Of a stretch of DNA of 64,000 nucleotides, positions 33,441-41,814 are shown one piece after another (the first letter of the stretch is position 1; every line of letters begins with the position of its first letter). The notes beneath the pieces were generated by a model. It did no database searches, was not told the origin of the DNA, and saw only the letters and a program-made list of their open reading frames with translations. Source of the stretch: Chloroflexota bacterium. GTDB taxonomy: Bacteria > Chloroflexota > Anaerolineae > Aggregatilineales > Phototrophicaceae. Position numbers and translations under genes: made by a program. The stretch spans positions 62,001 to 126,000 of the forward strand of contig WTGF01000059.1 of assembly GCA_011525385.1 (NCBI GenBank). Reading direction: 5' to 3'.

Positions 33441-34493
33441 ATGTCCGCGATTTCCCCAGCCGCAGCGGAAGAATTGCTGCACGATCTGGTCGCTATCGCC
33501 AGCCCCTCGCGCCAAGAGTCAGAGGCAGCCGCGTTTCTGGTTCAGTGGATGCGCGCGGCCGGCTATGACGAAGCCTTTGTCGATGAAGCCGGCAATGCGG
33601 TGGGCATCGTCGGCACGGGTGAATCAGACGTTATTCTGCTCGGCCATATCGACACCTTTGGGGGTTTCCCGCCCGTCCAGATCAAGGATCGGATACTCTA
33701 CGGACGGGGATCGGTCGACGCCAAAGGACCGCTGTCTACCTTTGCAGTTGCCGCGGGGCGCGCCAAGGTCCCTGACGACAACCGCGTCATCGTGGTGGGC
33801 GCTGTGGAAGAAGAAGCGGCGACCAGCAAAGGCGCGCGTCATATAGTAGCGAATTATCGGCCGGCCTATTGCGTCATCGGCGAGCCGTCGCACTGGGATC
33901 GCATAACGTTGGGTTACAAGGGGCGGCTGCTGGTAGACTGGCGCTGGGAAGGCGGACTGGCGCACAGCGCGGGCGAAGCGCCAAGCCCGGCTGAACGCGC
34001 CGTCGACTATTGGTTGCGGATCCAAAGGCGCGCGGCAGAACACAATCGGGGTATCGACTCGATCTTCGCCCGCCTGGATGCGTCGCTACGTGATCTTCGC
34101 ACTTATCAAGATGGCATTAACGGCGTTGCCGAAATGACGATCGGGTTCCGTCTGCCGCCGGATGTCGATCCCGGCGAAGTAGCCGCGGATTTGGAGCCTG
34201 CTGACGGCGCGACTATCGCCACGCACGGCGCGGAGAATGCCTACACCGCGGACAAAAACAGCGCGCTAAGTCGGGTTTTTCGCCGAGCGATACGCGCTAG
34301 CGGCGGTACGCCGCGCTTTTTGTACAAGACCGGCACATCGGACATGAACATCGCGGGTCCGGGCTGGGACTGTCCCATTGTCGCCTACGGCCCCGGTGAT
34401 TCCGCGCTTGATCATACGCCGAATGAACATATCAACCTGGATGAGTACCTGCTTGCGATTGATGTGCTCACCGCGGTCCTGGAATCCCTGTAG
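33441..34493 (+). CDS. lysK: LysW-lysine hydrolase
   Basis: M20-family metallopeptidase that frees lysine from LysW, the last step of the carrier route. The 350 residues contain the metal-binding His-x-Asp in LLGHIDTFGG near 70-79, GRGSVDAKGPL with the bridging Asp, and VVGAVEEEAATSKGARH with the catalytic and metal-binding Glu pair. A C-terminal dimerisation-like domain and the late DHTPNEHI His block are present. It starts 3 bases after the lysJ stop. Confidence 0.94.
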   Translation: MSAISPAAAEELLHDLVAIASPSRQESEAAAFLVQWMRAAGYDEAFVDEAGNAVGIVGTGESDVILLGHIDTFGGFPPVQIKDRILYGRGSVDAKGPLSTFAVAAGRAKVPDDNRVIVVGAVEEEAATSKGARHIVANYRPAYCVIGEPSHWDRITLGYKGRLLVDWRWEGGLAHSAGEAPSPAERAVDYWLRIQRRAAEHNRGIDSIFARLDASLRDLRTYQDGINGVAEMTIGFRLPPDVDPGEVAADLEPADGATIATHGAENAYTADKNSALSRVFRRAIRASGGTPRFLYKTGTSDMNIAGPGWDCPIVAYGPGDSALDHTPNEHINLDEYLLAIDVLTAVLESL

Positions 34494-34511
34494 ATCGAGA
34501 CTAGGAGTCTT

Positions 34512-35663
34512 ATGCACAACAGAAACGCGCCCGTTCAAGATTTTCATTTCATCGATTCGACCCTGCGAGAGGGCGAGCAATTCCGTGGAACGCACTTCAC
34601 CATCGACGACAAGAAGGAAATCGCCCGGTTGCTGGATCGTTTCGGTGTCGAGTACATGGAACTGTCCACGCCCGTCGCCAGCCCGCAGAGCGCTGACGCG
34701 ATACGGGCATTGGCCGACATGCGCCGGGATTTCAAGCTGCTGACCCATATTCGCGCTGATATGGACGATGCCAAACTGGCGGTCGACTGTGGCGTTGACG
34801 GGGCCGATGTTTATATCGGCACCTCCAATTACATGCGTGAATACAGCCATGGCAAGAGCCTCGATCAAGTCATTGAGATTGGTCAGCGAGTCATCCAGTA
34901 CCTTAACGAGCAAAACATCGAGACGCGTTTCAGCACGGAAGATACGTTCCGCAGCAATTTCGCCGACGTGATGACCGTTTATCGCGCCATGGATCTGGCA
35001 GGCGTCGATCGCGTTGGCGTCGCCGATACTGTGGGCATTGCCGATCCACTCAGCACCTACAACCTCATATCGAATCTGCGCGATGTGGTCAGCTGCGACA
35101 TTGAGTTTCATGGCCACAACGACAGCGGCTGCGCGGTGGCCAACGCCTTTTGCGCCTTGCAAGCCGGGGCGACGCATATCGATACCACCGTGCTGGGGAT
35201 CGGTGAAAGGAACGGCATCACGCCCATGGGGACCCTGATCGCGCGTCTCTACACCTGTGACAAGTCACTGGTCGAGAAATACGACTTGCCGCTGTTGGGG
35301 GAGATTGAGGAACTGGTCGCGCGGAAACTGGGAATCGCGATTCCCTTCAACATGCCGATTACCGGCGAAGTAGCCTTTCATCACAAAGCCGGCGTACATA
35401 CCAAGGCCGTACTGCAGAATCCAACCACATATGAAGCCATAGATCCTGATGACTTTGGCATGAGCCGATTCATCGATGTCGCGCACCGTCTGGTCGGGCG
35501 CAACGCCATCCGCGACCGCGCTTTGACACTCGGTCTCGATCTTCCAGAAGACATGCTGCGGCTGGTGACGGCGCAAGTGAAAGCGCTCGCCGACCTGGGT
35601 CCGATCACGATTCAAGATGTTGATGACATGATCTTCCAAATCATGCATCCGGTGGAAGACTAG
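34512..35663 (+). CDS. lysS: homocitrate synthase
   Basis: DRE-TIM metallolyase that condenses 2-oxoglutarate with acetyl-CoA, the first step of the alpha-aminoadipate route. The N-terminal FIDSTLREGEQF signature (near 14-25) is that of homocitrate synthases. ELSTPVASPQS, RFSTEDTFRS, VADTVGIADP, EFHGHNDSGCAVANA and GERNGITPMG closely follow the Thermus enzyme as I remember it. At 383 residues it lacks the allosteric C-terminal LeuA dimer domain of isopropylmalate synthase. That fits homocitrate rather than leucine synthesis and leaves lysine feedback, if any, to the active site. An 18-base gap separates it from lysK. Its stop overlaps the stop of the convergent MFS gene. Confidence 0.94.
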   Translation: MHNRNAPVQDFHFIDSTLREGEQFRGTHFTIDDKKEIARLLDRFGVEYMELSTPVASPQSADAIRALADMRRDFKLLTHIRADMDDAKLAVDCGVDGADVYIGTSNYMREYSHGKSLDQVIEIGQRVIQYLNEQNIETRFSTEDTFRSNFADVMTVYRAMDLAGVDRVGVADTVGIADPLSTYNLISNLRDVVSCDIEFHGHNDSGCAVANAFCALQAGATHIDTTVLGIGERNGITPMGTLIARLYTCDKSLVEKYDLPLLGEIEELVARKLGIAIPFNMPITGEVAFHHKAGVHTKAVLQNPTTYEAIDPDDFGMSRFIDVAHRLVGRNAIRDRALTLGLDLPEDMLRLVTAQVKALADLGPITIQDVDDMIFQIMHPVED

Positions 35664-36949
35664 TCCCCAGGGACCAGGTTGCCGCGCTTTGATCGACTGG
35701 CGAATTCACTCGGATCTCGCATCGGGATGAGGTAGACCAGCAGCGATAACAGGCCTGCCAATGCGAAAAGCATAAAGACCGGCTCGAAGCCGGCTGCATC
35801 CACCAGCCAGCCGCCTATGATGGGGGCAAATACCGTAACCGGCGCGATTAGCGTATTCGCCATGCCGATGTAAAAGGGCCTATCCGCCGCCGAGCTAAAC
35901 TGCACAGTGATCGTCAATATCGTCGACCACTGCGTCGTATTGACGATGCCGGTCAAGGCAAATACCAGGTAAAACCAGGTGACATCCGGAGCCAGCACGG
36001 CGATCGTGATCGTCAAAACGGTCGCTATATTGCCCAGCATCAAAATGCGCCTGTGACCCCAGCGGTCCCCGGCCCAGCCCACCAACGTGCTGCTCAATGT
36101 ATGCGAGACCAGCAGAACGCTGGTCATGGCGCTGGCAAACTCCGGCGTCATTTGATAGCGCCGGATACCATATATCGTGAAAAATGAGACCACGGTCAGA
36201 CTAAGGGAGGTCAAGGCGCGCGCAATCAAAAACCAGCGGAAATTGTCATCGGCGCGCAGAATCGCGCTCAAACGCCCGCCGAAATCGCGCCAGGGTACGC
36301 GTGCGCCGATGTCCGTCGGCTCGCTGACCGGTTCGTAAGTAAGCGCCAAAAAAACGAAGGACACCACTAGACTGATAGCGGCAATGAAGAACAGCATCGA
36401 GAAGTTCTGCGGAAAATCGTGATGCGCGAGAATATAGCTGGCGAGCAAGGCGCCGCCGGCGCCAAACAGATTGACACAGGACGATTGAACCCCAAAAAAC
36501 GTGCCCAGCCGATGCGGGGGCATGATTTTGCTCATCATGCTTTGCCAGGGCGTGCCGGTGAATCCGCCGCCCAAGGATTGCCAGCCGAGCAGCAGCACCG
36601 CCAACAGCAGCGCAAGGTCAGTGCCAATGGTTGGGATCAAAAAGGCGACAAGCGCCAATCCGAAATAAGGAACCCTTTCCAGCAGGGTCATGGCTAGCAC
36701 CATGGGTTTGAAACGGCGCAAGCCGGCGACGTAGTTCGATGTCAGCAACTGCGGTATTTGCCAGCCGATGTGAAAAAGTGCCGCTACAAAACCGATCAGC
36801 GCGGTTGATTCTGTGAGATAGGACAAGAACAAAGGCACTATGGTAACATAGGAAGCCAAACCGACGACGCTCAGACCGAAGAAGCTGCCGTCGAGAATAT
36901 TGACCAGGGCATTGTGACGGAGCTTGTCCTGAAGATCTTGTGAAAGCAT
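35660..36949 (-). CDS. MFS transporter within the lysine gene block
   Basis: Twelve-helix major facilitator of 429 residues. Conserved MFS loop features include the GWAGDRWGHRRILML segment in the second half and GLRRFKPMVLAMTL after helix 2. It lies inverted between homocitrate synthase and the homoaconitase genes, sharing four bases with the former's stop. An amino-acid or lysine exporter role is tempting but not shown by any motif; the substrate is unknown. I start at ATG 36949 with an AGG-type site upstream; a longer frame begins at 36988. Confidence 0.85.
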   Translation of the reverse strand: MLSQDLQDKLRHNALVNILDGSFFGLSVVGLASYVTIVPLFLSYLTESTALIGFVAALFHIGWQIPQLLTSNYVAGLRRFKPMVLAMTLLERVPYFGLALVAFLIPTIGTDLALLLAVLLLGWQSLGGGFTGTPWQSMMSKIMPPHRLGTFFGVQSSCVNLFGAGGALLASYILAHHDFPQNFSMLFFIAAISLVVSFVFLALTYEPVSEPTDIGARVPWRDFGGRLSAILRADDNFRWFLIARALTSLSLTVVSFFTIYGIRRYQMTPEFASAMTSVLLVSHTLSSTLVGWAGDRWGHRRILMLGNIATVLTITIAVLAPDVTWFYLVFALTGIVNTTQWSTILTITVQFSSAADRPFYIGMANTLIAPVTVFAPIIGGWLVDAAGFEPVFMLFALAGLLSLLVYLIPMRDPSEFASRSKRGNLVPGD

Positions 36950-37024
36950 GTGACCTGCTTGAACGGGAGAAGTCGCTAAACGCCGCAATTGTAGCAGACA
37001 TTTGTTCTAGGCAAAAGCGACAAT

Positions 37025-37125
37025 GTAGCCGTTTGGCGTGTAAACGGCGAATTGATCACAGAAATGTCGCGCTCACGCAAAATTGTAGCCCGTTTTGTCA
37101 CATGACCGATGCGTTTCGCAAAAAC
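37025..37125 (-). repeat. dispersed palindromic repeat, degenerate copy G
   Basis: Read on the minus strand: GCGAAACGCATCGGTCATGT, then ACAATTTTGCGTGAGCGCGA, then a TTCGCCGTTTACACGCCAAA end. This aligns along the whole length with copies A-F but with many changes and a lost hairpin. It lies 75 bases upstream of the homoaconitase genes, inside the 36950-37199 gap that has no other clear feature. Confidence 0.65.
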
Positions 37126-37199
37126 GTAGCGATTTCCCAAGATTCGCCACAGCCGATCGGGGTTGAAAGAGAGATGAAGCAGCGAATGGAACCAGATCT

Positions 37200-38489
37200 A
37201 TGGCGATGACAGCGACGGAAAAGCACCTGGCGCGCGCCAGCGGCAAAAGCGTCGTAAAGCCCGGGGACGTCGTTGTTATCGAACCGGATGTAATCCTGAG
37301 CCACGACAACACAGCCGCAATCGCGCAGCTGTTCGAGCGGCTCCCGCACGGGCGCATAATGTACCCGGAACGTCTGGCGATCACGCTTGACCATGCGGTA
37401 CCCCCGCCCAGCCCCAGCCATGCCCGGAATCATCAGGCGGTTCGACGCTTTGTTCGCGAGCACGGCATTCGCAACTTCTTTGAAGTCGGGCGGGGGATTT
37501 GTCACCAGGTGCTGTGCGAAGAAGGACTTGTGGGTCCCGGTATGACCCTGCTGGGCGCAGACAGTCACAGCACACACTTCGGATGGCTGGGCGCATTCAG
37601 CGCTGGCATCGGACGCAGCGAGGTCGCTGCGCTATGGGCGACCGGGGAGCTTTGGCTGCGTGTTCCAGAGACCATTCGCATCACGCTCTCGGGCGAATTC
37701 AAAACGGGGGTAACGAGCAAGGACTTGACCATCCACCTTATAGGACAACTGTCGTCGGAAGGCGCCAACTACAAGGCTGTCGAATTCGCTGGCGACGGCC
37801 TGAACTCCCTGACTCCCGATTCACGGGCCGTACTCACGAATATGATGGCGGAGATGGGCGCCAAGAACGCCTGGATCGCGCCTGACGACATCACCTGGGC
37901 TTGGCTTGAGAACATGATGCGGCGGACACGACCGGGAGACTATCGAGAACGTCTGGCGCATTTTGAGGAAAACGCCCTGTACGCGGATGCCGACGCGGAC
38001 TATGCCGAAGAACATCACATCAGTCTCGGTTGCATTGAACCCGTGATCTCTTGCCCGCACGCTGTAGACAATGTCCTGCCGCTTTCAGAAGTCCGCGAAA
38101 CGCCGGTAGATCTGGGGTTTATAGGCACCTGTACCAATGGCAGGCTCGAGGATATTGCCGCCGCTGCGGAAGTGCTGCGCGGCCAGAAACTCCGCGCGCG
38201 GCTGCTGGTCATCCCAGCCTCGTCGATGGTTCTGCGCGATGCCAGCGAAGCCGGCCATATCGCTACCCTGATTGATGCCGGCGCAACCGTCGGCACGCCC
38301 GGCTGCGGACCCTGCATGGGGGTTCACATGGGCGTTCTAGCGCCGGGCGAGGTCTGCATCAGCAGCGCCAACCGCAACTTCCGCGGGAGGATGGGCGAAC
38401 GCGATGCGCAGATCTATCTCGCCAATCCAGCAGTTGTCGCCGCAAGTTGCGTCGCCGGTTACATCATCCATCCAGCCGATCTGTTATAG
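37200..38489 (+). CDS. lysT: homoaconitase large subunit
   Basis: Iron-sulfur hydro-lyase subunit that, with the small subunit, isomerises homocitrate to homoisocitrate. The 429 residues match the prokaryotic isopropylmalate/homoaconitate isomerase large subunit. Cluster ligands are Cys in [11 protein letters not shown] (near 311) and the C-x2-C in [12 protein letters not shown] (near 369-372). [16 protein letters not shown] near 120-135 is the family substrate loop. It resembles LeuC, so leucine synthesis is the alternative; location with homocitrate synthase and LysW genes favours lysine. A degenerate repeat lies in the leader, and the gap to lysU is 7 bases. Confidence 0.88.
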   Translation: MAMTATEKHLARASGKSVVKPGDVVVIEPDVILSHDNTAAIAQLFERLPHGRIMYPERLAITLDHAVPPPSPSHARNHQAVRRFVREHGIRNFFEVGRGICHQVLCEEGLVGPGMTLLGADSHSTHFGWLGAFSAGIGRSEVAALWATGELWLRVPETIRITLSGEFKTGVTSKDLTIHLIGQLSSEGANYKAVEFAGDGLNSLTPDSRAVLTNMMAEMGAKNAWIAPDDITWAWLENMMRRTRPGDYRERLAHFEENALYADADADYAEEHHISLGCIEPVISCPHAVDNVLPLSEVRETPVDLGFIGTCTNGRLEDIAAAAEVLRGQKLRARLLVIPASSMVLRDASEAGHIATLIDAGATVGTPGCGPCMGVHMGVLAPGEVCISSANRNFRGRMGERDAQIYLANPAVVAASCVAGYIIHPADLL

Positions 38490-38496
38490 GGAAGCC

Positions 38497-38991
38497 ATGT
38501 CTACAAGCTCGCACCGCGTCTGGAAATACGGCGACAATATCAATACCGACGTCATCTTCCCCGGCAAGTACACCTATACAGTTAGCCACAATCCAGCAGA
38601 GCTGGCGCGTCACGCCTTGGAAGATCTGGATCCCGAATTTGCGGTGAATGTCCGGCCGGGCGATGTTATCGTTGCCGGCCGCAATTGGGGCAACGGCAGC
38701 AGTCGCGAGCAAGCGGTCACCTGCCTGGCGCATGCCGGCGTCCGAGCGGTGATAGCCAGCAGTTTCGCGCGCATTTACTATCGCAACGCCATTAACAATG
38801 GTTTGCTCGCGATTCCCTGTCCGGAGATTGTATCTGTCGTGAGCGCTGGCGATGTCCTTGAGATCGACATGGAAAACGCGACATTGATATGGCATGGGCG
38901 GGTGTTCGACTTTCCTCCTCTGCCGGCGCAGGTGCGGGATATTCTGGACGCAAACGGTATTATCCCCTATTTACAAGCAAAGCATCTCTAG
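38497..38991 (+). CDS. lysU: homoaconitase small subunit
   Basis: Swivel-domain subunit of 164 residues. It contains [19 protein letters not shown] near 9-27 and the [13 protein letters not shown] block near 65-77 that carries the catalytic Ser, then [21 protein letters not shown]. The YTYT region in the loop that determines substrate in this family differs from typical LeuD, but I cannot call specificity from it alone. I start at the ATG after GGGAAGCC, 7 bases beyond the lysT stop. The next 155 bases, up to the ComM gene, hold only a TAGAAT box. Confidence 0.88.
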   Translation: MSTSSHRVWKYGDNINTDVIFPGKYTYTVSHNPAELARHALEDLDPEFAVNVRPGDVIVAGRNWGNGSSREQAVTCLAHAGVRAVIASSFARIYYRNAINNGLLAIPCPEIVSVVSAGDVLEIDMENATLIWHGRVFDFPPLPAQVRDILDANGIIPYLQAKHL

Positions 38992-39146
38992 TATTGCTAA
39001 GAATTCCGAACTATTAGAAGCACAACTTATCAATCTGTGAGGTCGAGTTAGGGACAAGCATCTCGGTCGATCAGACACTGTGTGTAGCAATAGCTACAGC
39101 TTGTGTTAGAATAGGCAAGCAAGCACGCGCCGAACTCGGAGTTTTC

Positions 39147-40682
39147 ATGCTGGCAATCGTCAACACCTGTGCAGTCATCGGCTTGGACGGTCAAATTGTC
39201 GAGGTGCAAACCGATTTTAACCCCCGCGCCTCGTTGCCAAGTTTCCATTTGGTAGGTTTGGCGGGTATCGCTGTCAAAGAAAGCAAAGAGCGCGCCCGTT
39301 CCGCGATTCGCAACAGCGGTCTGCGCTTCCCGAACAAGTCCTATGTCGTCAATCTGTCACCCGCCGATATCCACAAGCACGGTCCCGCCTACGATTTAGC
39401 GATCGCAATCGGCGTGCTGGCGGCGACCGATCAAATCCCTTTGCATACGCTGGAAAATGCCTTGTTCATCGGCGAGCTGTCCCTGGACGGCAGCATCCGG
39501 CACGTCAAAGGCGTGATGCCGATGGTCTACACCGCCCGGCAGCATGATATCGAGACTGTTTACGTACCGGAAGAAGACGCTGCCGAAGCCGGCTTGATTG
39601 AAGATGTCAAAATCATACCGGTGCGTTCCATCGGACAATTGGTTGAACACCTGTACCAATTGAATCCGGTCCAGCCCTACCGCACCGATCCCTCAGCAAT
39701 GAATGGGCCTGATTTGCTGACCGATGGGCTGGTCGACTTCGCCGACATCCGCGGACAGGAACATGTCAAGCGCGCTCTTGAGGTCTCCGCGGCCGGCAAT
39801 CACAATATCATGCTTTCGGGTCCGCCAGGCGCCGGAAAGAGCCTGCAAGCCCGTTCCATGCCCGGTATTCTGCCGTCATTGACCTTGCAAGAAGCATTGG
39901 AAGTGACGCGAATCTATTCCATCGTGGACATGCTGTCGCAGGACAATCCTTTGATACGGCAGAGGCCCTTCCGCGCGCCTCACCATACGATTTCGCAGGT
40001 TGGGCTGGTCGGCGGGGGCAGCATTCCCAAGCCCGGCGAAATCAGTCTGGCGCACCGCGGTGTGCTCTTCCTGGACGAAATCAATGAATTGCCGGTCAAA
40101 GTGTTGGAGGTGCTGCGACAACCAATTGAGGACAAAGTTGTCACTATCAGCCGCGCCCAGGGCAGCATCACCTTCCCCGCCAATTTCCTGCTGGTTGGCG
40201 CGCGCAATCCTTGTCCTTGCGGCTTCTATGGCGACCCGACGCAAGCCTGCAACTGTACGCCCAATCAGATCAAGCGTTACCAGACCAGGCTCTCCGGTCC
40301 CTTATTGGATCGTATCGATATGCATGTGGATGTGCCGCGGGTGGATTTCGACAAGCTGATGGGTCGAGGCGAAGGTGAAAGCTCAGTAGAGATCCGACGG
40401 CGGGTCGAAGCCGCGCGAGCAATTCAGATCGACCGTTTTGAAGCGTACCCAGGTCTATATGCCAATGCCGATATGTCCGTCAGCGAAATTGACCAGTTCT
40501 GCGCGATGACGGCGGAAGCGCGGCAGGTGTTGACGCTTTCCGTGCGCAAACTGCAGTTGAGCGCGCGCAGCTATCACCGTGTGCTCAAGCTGAGCCGCAC
40601 GATCGCCGATCTGGATGCTTCAGCTGACATTCATGTGCATCACATTGCCGAAGCGCTGCAATATCGGCCGCATAGCGACTGA
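39147..40682 (+). CDS. comM: YifB/ComM-family AAA+ ATPase (Mg-chelatase-like)
   Basis: ComM is a hexameric helicase that promotes branch migration when incoming DNA is integrated during natural transformation; many non-competent bacteria also carry it. The N-terminal Lon-like domain (1-170) shows LVGLAGIAVKESKERARSAIRNSG. The AAA+ motor has Walker A GPPGAGKS near 228-235 and Walker B VLFLDEINEL near 307-316. A cysteine cluster, NPCPCGFYGD...CNCTP, lies near 353-371. The C-terminal helical domain (about 400-505) is complete. Length of 511 is typical. No competence genes are nearby. Confidence 0.94.
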   Translation: MLAIVNTCAVIGLDGQIVEVQTDFNPRASLPSFHLVGLAGIAVKESKERARSAIRNSGLRFPNKSYVVNLSPADIHKHGPAYDLAIAIGVLAATDQIPLHTLENALFIGELSLDGSIRHVKGVMPMVYTARQHDIETVYVPEEDAAEAGLIEDVKIIPVRSIGQLVEHLYQLNPVQPYRTDPSAMNGPDLLTDGLVDFADIRGQEHVKRALEVSAAGNHNIMLSGPPGAGKSLQARSMPGILPSLTLQEALEVTRIYSIVDMLSQDNPLIRQRPFRAPHHTISQVGLVGGGSIPKPGEISLAHRGVLFLDEINELPVKVLEVLRQPIEDKVVTISRAQGSITFPANFLLVGARNPCPCGFYGDPTQACNCTPNQIKRYQTRLSGPLLDRIDMHVDVPRVDFDKLMGRGEGESSVEIRRRVEAARAIQIDRFEAYPGLYANADMSVSEIDQFCAMTAEARQVLTLSVRKLQLSARSYHRVLKLSRTIADLDASADIHVHHIAEALQYRPHSD

Positions 40683-40728
40683 CAGTTTTCTAAGGTCGTT
40701 AGAGGCGGACATAGTGTTTGGGCGAGCT

Positions 40729-41640
40729 CTATTCAACGTCGAGCCCGAAGCGATGCGCGAGTTGAATCTCCAGGACACGATCCAGACTGAAATTGTCTAT
40801 CTGAACATAGGATGCCGCCGTCGCGGCCAGCGCAGCCTTTGGCGCCAGACCGATCAATTCCGTAGCTTGCACCGCCACCCCCAGTGCATGCGCCTCTTGG
40901 CGCACGGCTTCTAGCGCGCGATGGATTGACGTGATTCTGTAATTCGTCAGATTCATCGATACCTGCGCCGATCCCTTAACCAAGAGTCCCAGCGCCATGA
41001 GATGAGGCAGGCCGCCGGAAGACTCGCGTACAGCCCTAGCGATGCGACGAGCGACTGCGACATCGTCTGTCGACAGGTAGACATTGAAAGCGATCAAGAT
41101 ATCGCGCGCGCCGATCGCGCAGGCGCCCGCGCTGCTCAAAAAGCGCGGGCCATAATCCGGACGGCGATCATCACGCGATCTGATACATTCGCGAAGTCGC
41201 TCATAACCACCACGACGGATGTACGCCAGCCTCTTATACCTGTCCCGAAGCGCCGCCTCTCCGTACAGGAAAACAGGTATCCGCAGTTCCTTGCCGACGC
41301 GCGCGCCAAGCTCGCGGGCCAGCCGCACACAGTCATCCATGCTCACGTTATACAGCGGCACGAATGGCACGACATCGGCGGCGCCAATACGCGGGTGCTG
41401 CCCGGAATGACGATCCATATCGATTAACGCTGCTGCAACCTGTATCCCCGTGAACCCCGCCTCGACCACCGCTGCCGGTTCGCCAGCGAAGGTGACAACC
41501 GACCGGTTGTGATCGACGTCGCTTTCCCAACCGAGCACCGCCACGCCGTCGGTCGCCGATATAGCTGCGACGATTTCGCCAACAACCTCGGTCCTCCGTC
41601 CCTCGGAGAAATTCGCCACACATTCAACGATCCGTTGCAT
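40729..41640 (-). CDS. glutamate formimidoyltransferase
   Basis: Transfers the formimino group from formiminoglutamate to tetrahydrofolate in histidine breakdown, or in related folate reactions. The 303 residues cover only the transferase: VECVANFSEGR near 5-15, DVDHNRSVVTFAG, DMDRHSGQHPRIGAADVVPFVP with active-site His, FLYGEAA and VSMNLTNY. The cyclodeaminase domain of the fused vertebrate FTCD is missing. No hut genes are in the window, so it may serve general one-carbon metabolism, for example 5-formyltetrahydrofolate use by some family members. Confidence 0.93.
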   Translation of the reverse strand: MQRIVECVANFSEGRRTEVVGEIVAAISATDGVAVLGWESDVDHNRSVVTFAGEPAAVVEAGFTGIQVAAALIDMDRHSGQHPRIGAADVVPFVPLYNVSMDDCVRLARELGARVGKELRIPVFLYGEAALRDRYKRLAYIRRGGYERLRECIRSRDDRRPDYGPRFLSSAGACAIGARDILIAFNVYLSTDDVAVARRIARAVRESSGGLPHLMALGLLVKGSAQVSMNLTNYRITSIHRALEAVRQEAHALGVAVQATELIGLAPKAALAATAASYVQIDNFSLDRVLEIQLAHRFGLDVE

Positions 41641-41814
41641 ACCCTTTGCCAGTGTTCAATCAAATGAGAATCCATGTCGGTCAAGATCTTCATCATACCA
41701 GATCGAAATCTCTACAGCAGCCATCTCAAATTGCTCTGGATAAGGCTCCCAATTTGAACTATAGTGCGGCGAGCGGGCAAAGCTACGACCTGCCCGGTCA
41801 ACGGAGAGACAGCT

